Shown: positions 51,684-60,525, counted from the first letter of the stretch. The stretch: 64,000 nt of DNA from Sva-07 sp963728195 (GCA_963728195.1 CAVSIX010000012.1:1-64000), one strand, 5' to 3'. Numbers and translations are program-made. The notes: generated by a model from the letters alone, not told the origin.

Positions 51684-52556
51684 TCACGTCGATGCGAGGC
51701 GGTCGACGTCGGCGGCGACGGGAAGCGACGGGACGGCTCCGGCCACGGTCGTGGCCAGCGCCCCCGCTGCCGCGGCGCTGCGGGCCGCCTCGTACAGGTC
51801 GTCGCCCGTCGCGAGCCGGCACGCGAGCGTGCCGCAGAACGCGTCGCCGGCGCCGGTGGTGTCGACCGGGTCGACCCGGAACGCTTCGATCGAACGGCTG
51901 GCCACCACGCCCGCCTCGAACACGGTCACCCCGCCGGCGCCTCTGGTCACCACGACCGCACCGACACCGCCGGCGAGGAGCCGTTCCACGCCACCGAGCA
52001 GTTCGACTTCGTGTTCGTTGGGCACGACGACGTCACACAACGCGAGCACCTCCGGCGCCAAGCCGTCGACCGGAGCGGGCGCCGGGTTGAGGACCGTCCG
52101 GCCGCCCGCCCGACGAGCTGCTGTCAATGCATCGACCACCGTGTCGAGTGGCACCTCGAGCTGCGCCAGCACGACCGTGGCGCGCGGGAGCGATGACGCG
52201 TGGGCCAGCGAGTTGGCCCCGGGGATCACCACGATGCTGTTCTCGGCTCGATCGTCGACCGTGATCAGCGCTCGGCCCGTCGGCACGCCGGCGACGACGA
52301 CCACCTGGGAGATGTCGATGCCCTCGTGCTCGGCGACCGAGCACAGCGTGGCGCCGGCCTCGTCGTCGCCGACTGCGGCGACGAAGGCGACCGATGCGCC
52401 GGCACGGGCGGCGGCGACGGCCTGGTTGAGCCCCTTGCCGCCGGGATGCTGCGCGAAGCCCGAGCCGAGCACCGTCTCGCCCGGTCGAGGGAGACGCGGT
52501 GTGGTGGCGACCAGATCGAGGTTCGCACTGCCGACGACGACGACGTCGAAGGCCAC
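51684..52556 (-). CDS. rbsK: Ribokinase (PfkB family sugar kinase)
   Basis: The protein is 290 aa from GTG ending at 52556 (MAFDVVVVGSANLDLV), which lies beyond the WhiB stop by 17 bases. PfkB motifs: HPGGKGLNQAVAAARAG near residue 37 and the ATP-site DTTGAGDAFCGTLACRL near the C-terminus, where the last Asp is catalytic. ALITVDDRAENSIVVIPGAN is the ribose lid. It phosphorylates ribose or a similar sugar. Same strand as whiB, but functionally unrelated. Confidence 0.92.
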   Translation of the reverse strand: MAFDVVVVGSANLDLVATTPRLPRPGETVLGSGFAQHPGGKGLNQAVAAARAGASVAFVAAVGDDEAGATLCSVAEHEGIDISQVVVVAGVPTGRALITVDDRAENSIVVIPGANSLAHASSLPRATVVLAQLEVPLDTVVDALTAARRAGGRTVLNPAPAPVDGLAPEVLALCDVVVPNEHEVELLGGVERLLAGGVGAVVVTRGAGGVTVFEAGVVASRSIEAFRVDPVDTTGAGDAFCGTLACRLATGDDLYEAARSAAAAGALATTVAGAVPSLPVAADVDRLAST

Positions 52557-52573
52557 GGGCGCTTCGGCGACGG

Positions 52574-52870
52574 TCAGCTGGCGCGGGCCCGGATCCCGAT
52601 GGGTGCGATCAGGCGGAAGCCCGCAGCGTGACGCTCGTCCTCGGACTCGCCACCCCAGAAGCCGTACTCGTGGTTGCGGCGGGCGAACTCGACGCACTCG
52701 ACGCGAACCGAACAGCCGGCGCACACTTCCTGGGCGGCGGCCTCGCGGCGCTCACGCGCCTGCGGTCGCTCGGCCGCTGTCGGGAAGAAGAGGTGCGTCA
52801 GACCCTTGCATGCGCCGTGACGCATCCAATCGTCATCGGTTGCAATGCGGTCGAGTTCGATGGCCGACAT
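52574..52870 (-). CDS. WhiB-family iron-sulfur transcriptional regulator
   Basis: The protein is 98 aa from ATG ending at 52870 (GTG at 52876 is possible). Four Cys ligands at 21, 50, 53 and 59 (C-x28-C-x2-C-x5-C) bind a 4Fe-4S cluster; the turn EYGFWGGES is the G[VI]WGG motif with Phe. WhiB proteins bind the sigma-factor region 4 and control sporulation, division, stress and antibiotic response in Actinobacteria. The subtype (WhiB1 to WhiB7) cannot be fixed: no AT-hook follows, so not WhiB7. A strong -35/-10 promoter is present upstream. Confidence 0.92.
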   Translation of the reverse strand: MSAIELDRIATDDDWMRHGACKGLTHLFFPTAAERPQARERREAAAQEVCAGCSVRVECVEFARRNHEYGFWGGESEDERHAAGFRLIAPIGIRARAS

Positions 52871-52930
52871 GTACACACACCCCCGTGCGCTAGTACCCCA
52901 GCTCGGAGCCGGTCGGCCCGAGCGGTCAGC

Positions 52931-52959
52931 AGACTAAAACGAATCGACCGCCGAGTCAA
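52931..52959 (-). promoter_or_regulatory. Promoter of whiB with -35 and -10 boxes
   Basis: On the minus strand TTGACT (52959-52954), a 17-base spacer and TAGTCT (52936-52931) form an almost ideal housekeeping-sigma promoter, in an AT-richer island. It would give a leader of about 50-55 bases to the ATG at 52870. This is the only clear two-box promoter found in the window. Confidence 0.6.
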
Positions 52960-52987
52960 TTGCATCAAGCAAGGAATTCTGACGAGG

Positions 52988-54058
52988 TCAGCCGGCGGTG
53001 AGAAGCTGGACCCCGCGGGCGAAGGTGGTCACGTCGTCGAGCGTCGTATCCCACCCGGTCATCCATCGCACCTGGTGCTCGGCGACGTCCCAGTCCCAGA
53101 AGAAACACCAGTCGCGCAGGGGAGCTATCACCTCGGGAGCCAGCCGCGGGAACAGGCTGTTGACCGCAGGTGGGCCTCCGAGTTCGACACCGTCGATGCC
53201 CTCCGTGAGGCGGTGGAGCTCGGTGGCCATCGAGTTCGCATGAGTCGCCAGGTCGATCCAGAGGTCGTCGTGCAGGATCGCATTGAACTGTGCTGCGAGG
53301 AAGCGCATCTTCGACGGCAACTGTGTGACCTGCTTGCGGACGTAGTCGGAGCCGACGGCGGCGGCGGGGGAGAGGAACACGACCGCCTCGGCTCCGAGGA
53401 GACCGTTCTTCGTGCCGCCGAAGCTGATCGCGTCGACCCCGGCGTCGATCGTCATCGCTCGCAGGGTCGCCCGCGTCCCACCGAGCGCCGCCGTTGCGTT
53501 GGCGATGCGGGCACCGTCGAGGTGGACGAGCATGCCCAGTGCGTGCGCCTGGTCGCACAGCGCAGCGATCTCGTCGGCGGTGTAGACCGTGCCGAGTTCC
53601 GTCGCCTGCGTGATCGACACGACGCCAGGTTGAGCGTGGTGCTGCACGCCTTGTACGTGGGCGAGCTCTGCGAGCTGCTCGGGAACCAGCTTGGCGGCCG
53701 GCGACGGCAGATCGATCAGCTTCGTGGCGAGCACCCGCTCGGGGGCGCCGGTCTCGTCGACGGCGATGTGCGCCCAGTCGGTGCAGACGACCGCATGGTT
53801 CGGACCGCGCAGCGATCCGAGCAGCGTCGCCAGGGCCACGATGTTCGCTCCGGTGCCGTTGAAGGTGAGCCGGGTCGTGACGTCGGCACCGAACAGGTCG
53901 CGGAAGCGGGCGGCGCATTCGCGGGTGTGGTCGTCATCGCCGTAGGCGAGTGCCGAGCCGACGTTGACCGCGAGGAGGGCCTCGATCACAGCAGGGTGGG
54001 CGCCGGCGGCGTTGTCGCTGGCGAAGGCGCGGGCGGGTGGTGCCGGAAGTGTCGTCAC
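52988..54058 (-). CDS. Low-specificity threonine aldolase (PLP-dependent)
   Basis: The protein is 356 aa from GTG ending at 54058. The PLP fold type I motifs are FASDNAAGAHPAVIEALLAVN, NGTGANIVALATLL, LVHLDGARIANATAALG (Asp to pyridine nitrogen) and SFGGTKNGLLGAEAVVFL with the Schiff-base Lys. It cleaves threonine or allo-threonine to glycine and acetaldehyde. A weak GAGG precedes the start codon. It supplies glycine, for which this window also has a cleavage system. Confidence 0.92.
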   Translation of the reverse strand: MTTLPAPPARAFASDNAAGAHPAVIEALLAVNVGSALAYGDDDHTRECAARFRDLFGADVTTRLTFNGTGANIVALATLLGSLRGPNHAVVCTDWAHIAVDETGAPERVLATKLIDLPSPAAKLVPEQLAELAHVQGVQHHAQPGVVSITQATELGTVYTADEIAALCDQAHALGMLVHLDGARIANATAALGGTRATLRAMTIDAGVDAISFGGTKNGLLGAEAVVFLSPAAAVGSDYVRKQVTQLPSKMRFLAAQFNAILHDDLWIDLATHANSMATELHRLTEGIDGVELGGPPAVNSLFPRLAPEVIAPLRDWCFFWDWDVAEHQVRWMTGWDTTLDDVTTFARGVQLLTAG

Positions 54059-54105
54059 CCTCGGAGTCTCCCAGCGGGATCGTCGTCTGCCACCTGCGGA
54101 TCGCC

Positions 54106-54111
54106 TACGAT
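54106..54111 (+). promoter_or_regulatory. -10 element within a palindrome, gene 54118
   Basis: TACGAT lies six bases before ATG 54118. It overlaps a perfect ten-base palindrome ACGATATCGT (54107-54116), which could be an operator covering the transcription start or be due to chance. Confidence 0.5.
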
Positions 54112-54117
54112 ATCGTC

Positions 54118-54492
54118 ATGACGAAATCACCCGAGGGTGATGACAGCGCACGATCGGGGCCGACGCACTGCCGTTGGTGCCGTCGGGCGTTGCCGGAACG
54201 CCGTGGTCCCGGGCGACCACGCGAGTTCTGCTCGGGTCGCTGCCGCCAGTGGGACTGGGTGGCGAGGCACCGAGCTGCCGAGCTCGCACTGAACGAAGAC
54301 GAGCTGGTGGTCGCACGGTCCGAGCTCGATGCGCTCCACGACGAGCTCTACGTGCTGGCGTGCGCCGTCGACGACGTCGAACGTGATCTGGCGGGCCCCC
54401 ACGCACCGAGCGCCAGAGAACTCGCCGACGCACTGGCCTGGCTGCTCGATGCGGCGCGTCCGCTGCGAGACCGCGAGATCGGCGCCGCGTGA
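54118..54492 (+). CDS. Small zinc-ribbon-like protein
   Basis: The protein is 124 aa. N-terminal CxxC (HCRWCRR) and CSGRC (FCSGRCRQWDWVARHRAAEL) give a four-Cys zinc site with the RGPGRPREFCS segment that is widespread in small actinobacterial proteins. The C-terminus is helical (ARSELDALHDELYVLACAVDDVERDL). Function is unknown; a DNA- or RNA-binding role is plausible. The -10 at 54106-54111 supports this start; upstream in-frame residues are not family-like. Confidence 0.7.
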   Translation: MTKSPEGDDSARSGPTHCRWCRRALPERRGPGRPREFCSGRCRQWDWVARHRAAELALNEDELVVARSELDALHDELYVLACAVDDVERDLAGPHAPSARELADALAWLLDAARPLRDREIGAA

Positions 54493-54754
54493 GGGCCGCC
54501 CGGCCGGTCCGGGTTCGGACACAACGCCCATAATCTTCGTTATGTCATTTTGATCTGACGCGGTGGACATCGACGTCGGCATCGGCCAGAATGGCCGCTC
54601 CCCGTTCGGAGAGGCCCCGTGCTGGTGCCTTGAAGGAATCCAGACGTTCTCGTCGAGGTTCAGGGGTCTCGACCTCAGCTGGAGATCGTTGACGAAACTT
54701 GAGGTCCAGTCAGGGCGGACCGACAACTCCACAGTGCAGGGAGCTTCTCCGTCC

Positions 54755-56584
54755 ATGATGCAAACCACTCGCAAACAACGTTCTGTGCGCCTCGCCGTCC
54801 GATGCGTCTGTGCTGCCACGATCAGCGGTCTGACGCTGGGCGCCGTGCCGATGGTGGCGACCGCATCGCCCGCCGTGCTCGCGGCGCCGCTGCTCCCCCA
54901 GACCGTCGTCGGCCTGCGTCAGGGTGCCACCGGCGCCGAGGTGGTCGCACTGCAGAAGGCCCTGATCGCCAGCGGTGTCACCGTGCCCGGCGGTGCCGAC
55001 GGTGTCTTCGGCCCGGCGACCAAGTCGGCGCTCACCGCGTATCAGTCGCGCTCGGGTCTGGCGACGACCGGAGAGGTCGACGAGGCTTCCGCATCGGCGC
55101 TCGGCCTCGCCGCGGCGAGCACGGCGCCGACGGCCTCGGCCGCCCTGAGCGTCGGCTCGCAGGGCGATGCCGTCAAGCAGCTGCAGAGCGCCCTGATGGC
55201 CGCCGGCGTGTTCGTCCCCGGCGGTGCCGACGGTGTCTTCGGCCCGGCGACCAAGACCGCCGTGTCGAACTATCAACGCTGGAACGGCCTCGCGGTGACC
55301 GGCGATGTCGATGCCGCGACAGCGGCCCGGCTCGGGCTCGGCTCCAGCCCTGCCGCTCCAGCGACGCCGGCCCCCGCCGCGAGCACGTCGAGCAGCTTCG
55401 TCGGGATGAAGGTCGGTGCGCGCGGCGAGAACGTCAAGGTGCTGCAGCGCGCGCTGATCGCCGCCGGAATCACCGTTCGTGGTGGCGCCGACGGGGTGTT
55501 CGGAGCGATGACCGCCGCCGCACTCACCAGCTACCAGCAGGCGAACGGGCTCACAGCGAACGGCGTCGTCGACGACGCGCTGGTCGTCAAGCTGGCCCTC
55601 GGCGCCGGCACACCCGCGACGACGCCGGCGCCGACGCCCGCTCCGGCGGCTCCGGCCGGAGCGTCCTATGTCGGTCTCGCGGTCGGGTCGAACGGGGCCT
55701 TGGTGAAGGATCTGCAGCGAGCGCTGATGCAGACCGGGCTCGCACTGCTCGGCGGCGCCGACGGTGTGTTCGGCAACGCCACCAGGGCAACACTGATGAA
55801 GTTCCAGCAGACGCAGGGACACGAGCAGACCGGTGTCGTCACCGCAGCCGCCGCCACGCTGCTCGCCCTCGGAACACCGGCCGCTCCACAGGGTGCCAGC
55901 AATCAGCCCGGCTTCGCCGTGTTCGGTGAACGAGGAGACCGTGTCACGTCATTGCAACAGGCCCTGATCAAGGCCGGCATCGGGTTCGCAGGCGGCGCCG
56001 ACGGCGTCTTCGGTGCGGCCACCGCCGGAGCGATCCTGGCGTTCCAGCGACGCGAAGGGCTCCCGGCCACCGGCAAGGTCGACCAGGCCACCGCGGACCG
56101 GCTCGGCAGCGCACCCGCTCCCGCGCCCGCTCCCCCGACGTCGGCAGGCGTGTCGATCGACGTGTTCCCGGTGCAGGGCAAGTGCTGGTTCGGCGACACG
56201 TGGATGGCGCCCCGCGGCGGTGGTCGCCTCCACGAAGGCCTCGACATCATCGCCGCCCGGGGCAATCTGCTCTACGCCGCAGTGTCGGGCACGGTGTCCA
56301 AGCTGTACTACGACTTCCCTGGCGCACTGGCCGGCAACGGGCTCCGGATCGCCCAGGACAACGGCACCTACTTCACGTACCTGCACCTCGACACGTTCGC
56401 CGACGGCATCGCCGTCGGCACGAAGGTCACCGCCGGCCAGGTGATCGGCACCGTCGGCAACACGGGCAACTCGGCGACCCCGCACCTCCACTTCGAAGTG
56501 CATCCCAACGGCGGAGCTGCGGTGAACCCGTATCCCCTCGTCAAGCCGATCGACGCCTGCAACGTCCTGACGCCCCGGGCCTGA
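54755..56584 (+). CDS. Secreted M23 peptidase with five peptidoglycan-binding repeats
   Basis: The protein is 609 aa with a signal peptide (about residues 1-44). Five PG_binding_1 repeats follow at about 53-118, 131-196, 216-283, 305-373 and 386-452, each with GGADGVFG. Ala/Pro/Thr linkers separate some of them. The C-terminal M23 domain (about 476-600) has HEGLD (His493, Asp497) and HLHFEVHPNG as zinc and catalytic residues. It would cut peptide bridges of the cell wall. The 262-base upstream region has an AT-rich part (54531-54556, with CATAA-N6-TTATG) and no recognised riboswitch. Confidence 0.93.
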   Translation: MMQTTRKQRSVRLAVRCVCAATISGLTLGAVPMVATASPAVLAAPLLPQTVVGLRQGATGAEVVALQKALIASGVTVPGGADGVFGPATKSALTAYQSRSGLATTGEVDEASASALGLAAASTAPTASAALSVGSQGDAVKQLQSALMAAGVFVPGGADGVFGPATKTAVSNYQRWNGLAVTGDVDAATAARLGLGSSPAAPATPAPAASTSSSFVGMKVGARGENVKVLQRALIAAGITVRGGADGVFGAMTAAALTSYQQANGLTANGVVDDALVVKLALGAGTPATTPAPTPAPAAPAGASYVGLAVGSNGALVKDLQRALMQTGLALLGGADGVFGNATRATLMKFQQTQGHEQTGVVTAAAATLLALGTPAAPQGASNQPGFAVFGERGDRVTSLQQALIKAGIGFAGGADGVFGAATAGAILAFQRREGLPATGKVDQATADRLGSAPAPAPAPPTSAGVSIDVFPVQGKCWFGDTWMAPRGGGRLHEGLDIIAARGNLLYAAVSGTVSKLYYDFPGALAGNGLRIAQDNGTYFTYLHLDTFADGIAVGTKVTAGQVIGTVGNTGNSATPHLHFEVHPNGGAAVNPYPLVKPIDACNVLTPRA

Positions 56585-56649
56585 CCGCACGCCGGTCCCG
56601 CCGGCGGGCGTCCACTGAGGGTACGCTGCGCTCACAACTGAATCGCCGT

Positions 56650-56880
56650 TCCACCCGAGCGGGAGAGTCGTGACCCGGTGCACCTGGTGACGGCGCCGAA
56701 GGAGCAACCTCCCCGGAATCTCTCAGGCCCACGGACCGCTCTGGTGAGGCACGCTGGAAAGCGTCAACCGGTGTCGAGTCGACCGACTCGTGACGGCACC
56801 GGGTGGCCACCGACGGGGAAAGCCAGGGCCGTGCCCCGGCGAAACTCTCAGGTATCGATGACAGCCGGGGAGCCCCGATC
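56650..56880 (+). promoter_or_regulatory. Tandem glycine riboswitch upstream of gcvP
   Basis: Two glycine aptamers are visible in series. The first (about 56655-56768) has CGGGAGAG, GCGCCGAAGGAGCAA and CTCTCAGGCCCACGGACCG; the second (about 56795-56876) has GACGGGGAAAGCC, CCGGCGAAACTCTCAGGTATCGATGACAG. These are the conserved cores of the gcvT-type glycine riboswitch. The gcvP start lies 20 bases further on, behind a strong ribosome site, so glycine binding probably exposes that site. Exact boundaries are estimates. It fills most of the only gene-free stretch above 300 bases. Confidence 0.9.
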
Positions 56881-56886
56881 CGCCGC

Positions 56887-56892
56887 AGGAGG
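56887..56892 (+). promoter_or_regulatory. Ribosome binding site of gcvP
   Basis: AGGAGG, a full match to the anti-Shine-Dalgarno, sits seven bases before the GTG at 56900 and directly after the second aptamer. It decides this start over the ATG frame open from 56678, which runs through the riboswitch. Confidence 0.8.
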
Positions 56893-56899
56893 CTCCACC

Positions 56900-59773
56900 G
56901 TGTCCGACCCCACTCCCCCACGAGATCTGCACACGCTGATCGAGTCCGACGAGTTCACGCGCCGTCACATCGGCCCGTCCACCGAGGAACTGTCGGCGAT
57001 GCTCGCCGTCGTCGGTGCCGCATCGGTCGACGAACTCCTCGCCGAGACGATGCCGGCGACCATCCGCAGCGACGCTCCCCTCGATCTACCCGCTGCAGTG
57101 CCGGAAACGGAGGCGATCGAGCGGCTCCGTCGGATCGCTGGACGGAATCGACGGGTGACCAGTCTGATCGGCATGGGCTACACCGCGACGGTCACCCCGC
57201 CGGTGATCGCCCGCAACGTGCTCGAGAACCCGGCGTGGTACACCGCCTACACCCCGTATCAGCCCGAGATCAGCCAGGGGCGCCTCGAGGCGTTGCTGAA
57301 CTTCCAGACGCTGATCACCGAGCTGACCGGCCTCGACGTGGCGAACGCCTCGTTGCTCGACGAGGCGACCGCCGCTGCAGAGGCGATGACCATGGCGCGA
57401 CGGCAGTCGAAATCGTCGTCGAACCGCTTCGTCGTCCACCACGACACCCATCCCCAGACGATCGCCGTCCTGCGCACGCGCGCCGAGCCGGTCGGCATCG
57501 AGATCGCCGTCGGTGACGTCGACCTGCTCGGCACCGGCGACGGCGTGTTCGGGGCGCTGTTCAGCCTGCCCACATCGTCGGGTGCCGTGCACGACTGGGC
57601 CGATGCGATCGCCACGGTGCACGAGCTGGGCGGTATCGCCGTGGTCGCCACCGACCCGTTGGCGTGCGTGCTGACCGTGCCGCCCGGCGCCATCGGCGCC
57701 GACATCGCGATCGGATCGGCACAGCGCTTCGGGGTCCCGATGGGCTTCGGTGGACCCCACGCCGGCTTCCTCGCCGCCCACGAGCGCGCAGCACGATCGA
57801 TGCCGGGTCGCATCGTGGGTGTGAGCGTCGACACCGAGGGTCGCCCGGCGTTGCGACTGGCGTTGCAGACCCGCGAGCAGCACATCCGACGCGAGAAGGC
57901 GACGTCGAACATCTGCACCGCCCAGGTGCTGCTGGCGAACATCGCCGGGCTCTACGCCGCCTGGCACGGCCGTGACGGGCTGGAACGCATCGCCGAACGG
58001 GTCCAGCGTCTGACGTCGATCGCTGCGGCCGGCCTGTGCGCCGGGGGCCTCGAGCTCCGCAACGATTCGTGGTTCGACACGCTGACCATCGCCGTTGCCT
58101 CGGCCGACGCCGCGCTCGCCGACGCGCTCGCGGCGGGATTCAACATCCGTCGCGTCGACGACGGACACGTCGCAGTCACCTTCGACGAGACGACGACACC
58201 GGCTCAGGTCGACGACGTGGTGCGGGCACTCGGGGGCCGTCCAGTCGAGGCGGCGCAGCACACCACCGTGCCCGACGGCTTGGGTGAGTCGATGCGCCGC
58301 GGGGACGACTTCTTGACGCAGTCGGTGTTCGATCGCTACCACAGCGAGCACGAGATGCTGCGGTACCTCCGGCGGCTGAGCGACCGCGACCTCGCTCTCG
58401 ACCGCACGATGATCCCGTTGGGGTCGTGCACGATGAAGCTCAACGCCACCTCGGAGATGGTGCCGATCACGTGGCCGGAGTTCGCGGACGTCCACCCGTT
58501 CGCGCCGCTCGACCAGGTCGAGGGCTACCTCGAACTGATCCACGGGCTCGAACAGCGCCTCGCGACGATCACCGGCTACGACGCGGTCAGCCTGCAACCG
58601 AACGCCGGCAGCCAGGGCGAGTACGCCGGTCTCCTCGCGATCCGCGCCTACCACCGTTCGCGCGGCGACTCCGAGCGAACCGTGTGCCTCATCCCCTCGA
58701 GTGCCCACGGCACCAACGCCGCCAGTGCGGTGATGGCCGGCATGGACGTCGTCGTCGTCGCCTGCGACGCTCGCGGCAACATCGACCTCGCTGACGTGCG
58801 GGACAAGATCGACCAGGTCGGTGACCGTCTGGCCGCCATCATGATCACCTATCCCTCCACCCACGGGGTGTTCGAGGCGAGCGTCGTCGAGCTGTGCGCG
58901 ATGGTCCACGACGCCGGCGGCCAGGTGTACGTGGACGGCGCCAACCTGAATGCACTGGTCGGCCACGCACGACCCGGTCGCTTCGGTGCCGACGTCAGCC
59001 ACCTCAACCTCCACAAGACGTTCTGCATCCCACACGGAGGTGGTGGACCCGGCGTCGGGCCGATCGGCGTGCGCTCTCACCTTGCACCGTTCCTGCCAGG
59101 GCACCCCTTGCACGACGACCAGCCGGTCGGTGCGGTGTCGGCGGCCCCGTTCGGATCCGCCGGCATCCTGCCGATCCCGTGGATGTACATCGAGATGATG
59201 GGGGCAGCCGGGCTGACCGCGGCCACCAGCGTGGCGATCGTGGCGGCGAACTACGTGGCCGAACGCCTCGACCCCTACTTCCCGGTGCTCTACCGGGGCG
59301 ATCACGGCCGGGTCGCGCACGAGTGCATCCTCGACCTGCGCGACCTCACCAAGGCCACCGGCGTCACCGTCGACGACGTCGCCAAGCGCCTGATGGACTA
59401 CGGATTTCACGCACCGACGATGAGTTTCCCGGTCGCCGGCACGCTGATGGTCGAACCGACCGAGAGCGAGAGCCTCCGCGAGCTCGACCGGTTCTGCGAT
59501 GCGATGATCCAGATCCGCTCCGAGATCGATCGGGTCGTGCAGGGCGAGTGGCCGCTGGAGGACAGCCCGCTGCGTCATGCGCCCCACACCGCCGAAGACC
59601 TGCTCGGCGACTGGGATCGGCCGTATCCGCGCGATCTGGCGGCGTTCCCCGTGGCCGGCCTGCGGTCGCAGAAGTACTTCCCCGCCGTGTCGCGCATCGA
59701 CGGCGCCCAGGGCGACCGTCACCTCGTGTGTTCATGTGAGCCGTTGGAGGCCTACGCCACCGCACTAGCGTGA
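56900..59773 (+). CDS. gcvP: Glycine dehydrogenase (decarboxylating), P protein
   Basis: The protein is 957 aa, the fused single-chain P protein. Start GTG fixed by the ribosome site AGGAGG. N-terminal FTRRHIGPSTEELSAMLAVVG and TVTPPVIARNVLENPAWYTAYTPYQPEISQGRLEALLNFQT are typical; the PLP lysine lies in HLNLHKTFCIPHGGGGPGVGPIGV of the second half. It decarboxylates glycine and passes the aminomethyl group to GcvH. Controlled by the tandem glycine riboswitch, so it should be expressed when glycine is abundant. gcvT lies nearby in the opposite orientation; gcvH is not in this window. Confidence 0.96.
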   Translation: MSDPTPPRDLHTLIESDEFTRRHIGPSTEELSAMLAVVGAASVDELLAETMPATIRSDAPLDLPAAVPETEAIERLRRIAGRNRRVTSLIGMGYTATVTPPVIARNVLENPAWYTAYTPYQPEISQGRLEALLNFQTLITELTGLDVANASLLDEATAAAEAMTMARRQSKSSSNRFVVHHDTHPQTIAVLRTRAEPVGIEIAVGDVDLLGTGDGVFGALFSLPTSSGAVHDWADAIATVHELGGIAVVATDPLACVLTVPPGAIGADIAIGSAQRFGVPMGFGGPHAGFLAAHERAARSMPGRIVGVSVDTEGRPALRLALQTREQHIRREKATSNICTAQVLLANIAGLYAAWHGRDGLERIAERVQRLTSIAAAGLCAGGLELRNDSWFDTLTIAVASADAALADALAAGFNIRRVDDGHVAVTFDETTTPAQVDDVVRALGGRPVEAAQHTTVPDGLGESMRRGDDFLTQSVFDRYHSEHEMLRYLRRLSDRDLALDRTMIPLGSCTMKLNATSEMVPITWPEFADVHPFAPLDQVEGYLELIHGLEQRLATITGYDAVSLQPNAGSQGEYAGLLAIRAYHRSRGDSERTVCLIPSSAHGTNAASAVMAGMDVVVVACDARGNIDLADVRDKIDQVGDRLAAIMITYPSTHGVFEASVVELCAMVHDAGGQVYVDGANLNALVGHARPGRFGADVSHLNLHKTFCIPHGGGGPGVGPIGVRSHLAPFLPGHPLHDDQPVGAVSAAPFGSAGILPIPWMYIEMMGAAGLTAATSVAIVAANYVAERLDPYFPVLYRGDHGRVAHECILDLRDLTKATGVTVDDVAKRLMDYGFHAPTMSFPVAGTLMVEPTESESLRELDRFCDAMIQIRSEIDRVVQGEWPLEDSPLRHAPHTAEDLLGDWDRPYPRDLAAFPVAGLRSQKYFPAVSRIDGAQGDRHLVCSCEPLEAYATALA

Positions 59774-60522
59774 GCATGATGCCCGACGACCGCCCCGACC
59801 CCCTGGCCGACCTGTTCACCCTGATCGCGTCACCGCTGTCGGGCACCGTGCGCTCGATCGAACAGTTCCGCAAGGGCGTCGACGAGTTCCTGCGCGGTGT
59901 CGAGAACTTCAACCGCACGATGGAGAACCTGAACGAGGCGACCGAGCGGATCAATTCGTTGCTGATCGAGGTCGAACAGCCGATCCGGGCGGCGATCCCT
60001 CAGGTGACACGCACGGTGAAGACCGCCGACGAGATGATGCAGGTCGTCAGCGGACCTGCGATGGCGGTGGCACCGGGACTCCACCGACTCGCCGAGACGC
60101 TGTCGACACCGGCGTTCACCCAACTCCCCGCCCAGATCGGCACGTTCTCCGACGTGCTCGGCGAGGTGTCGCGACGCCTCGGTCCGCTCTCGCAGTTCGC
60201 CGAGTCGGCCGGTGGCCTGTTCGGTGGATTGCGGATCCCGGGCAGCCGACCGTCGGCTCCGACGCCGCGGCCAACGCCTGAGCCGCAGGGCACTGCGCCG
60301 GAGGTGTCGACGACCACGATCGAGCAACATCGCTCCCCGGAGGCGGCGCCGAAGAAGCGACCAGCGAAGACCACCGCAGCGAAGAAGTCCACGACCAAGA
60401 AGGCCGCGCCGAAGAAGCGGACAGCGAAGAAGACGGCAGCGAAGAAGACGGCAGCGAAGAAGAGCGCCGCCACGAAACGCTCGGCGACGAAACGTTCCGC
60501 CGAGCCGCCGTCGGGAGCCTGA
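59770..60522 (+). CDS. Coiled-coil protein with Lys/Ala histone-H1-like tail
   Basis: The protein is 250 aa, GTG overlapping the gcvP stop (ATG 59776 is possible). Residues 1-160 are helical and amphipathic (VRSIEQFRKGVDEFLRGVENFNRTMENLNEATERINSLLIE); residues 190-250 are a lysine/alanine-rich repeat tail (AAPKKRTAKKTAAKKTAAKK) with 15-base DNA repeats. Such tails bind DNA or polyphosphate in histone-H1-like proteins and in some granule-associated proteins. The helical part resembles phasin-type proteins in plan. Coupling to gcvP may be incidental. Confidence 0.7.
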   Translation: MSMMPDDRPDPLADLFTLIASPLSGTVRSIEQFRKGVDEFLRGVENFNRTMENLNEATERINSLLIEVEQPIRAAIPQVTRTVKTADEMMQVVSGPAMAVAPGLHRLAETLSTPAFTQLPAQIGTFSDVLGEVSRRLGPLSQFAESAGGLFGGLRIPGSRPSAPTPRPTPEPQGTAPEVSTTTIEQHRSPEAAPKKRPAKTTAAKKSTTKKAAPKKRTAKKTAAKKTAAKKSAATKRSATKRSAEPPSGA

Positions 60523-60525
60523 GCC

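Noticed and set aside
56678..56899. N-terminal extension of gcvP read from an ATG at 56678
   Set aside because: The extension runs through the two glycine aptamers. The family N-terminus starts after the AGGAGG at 56887-56892.
60421..60465. CRISPR or mobile-element repeat
   Set aside because: The repeats are 15 bases, in frame and encode AAKK units of the protein tail; no spacers or inverted ends are present.
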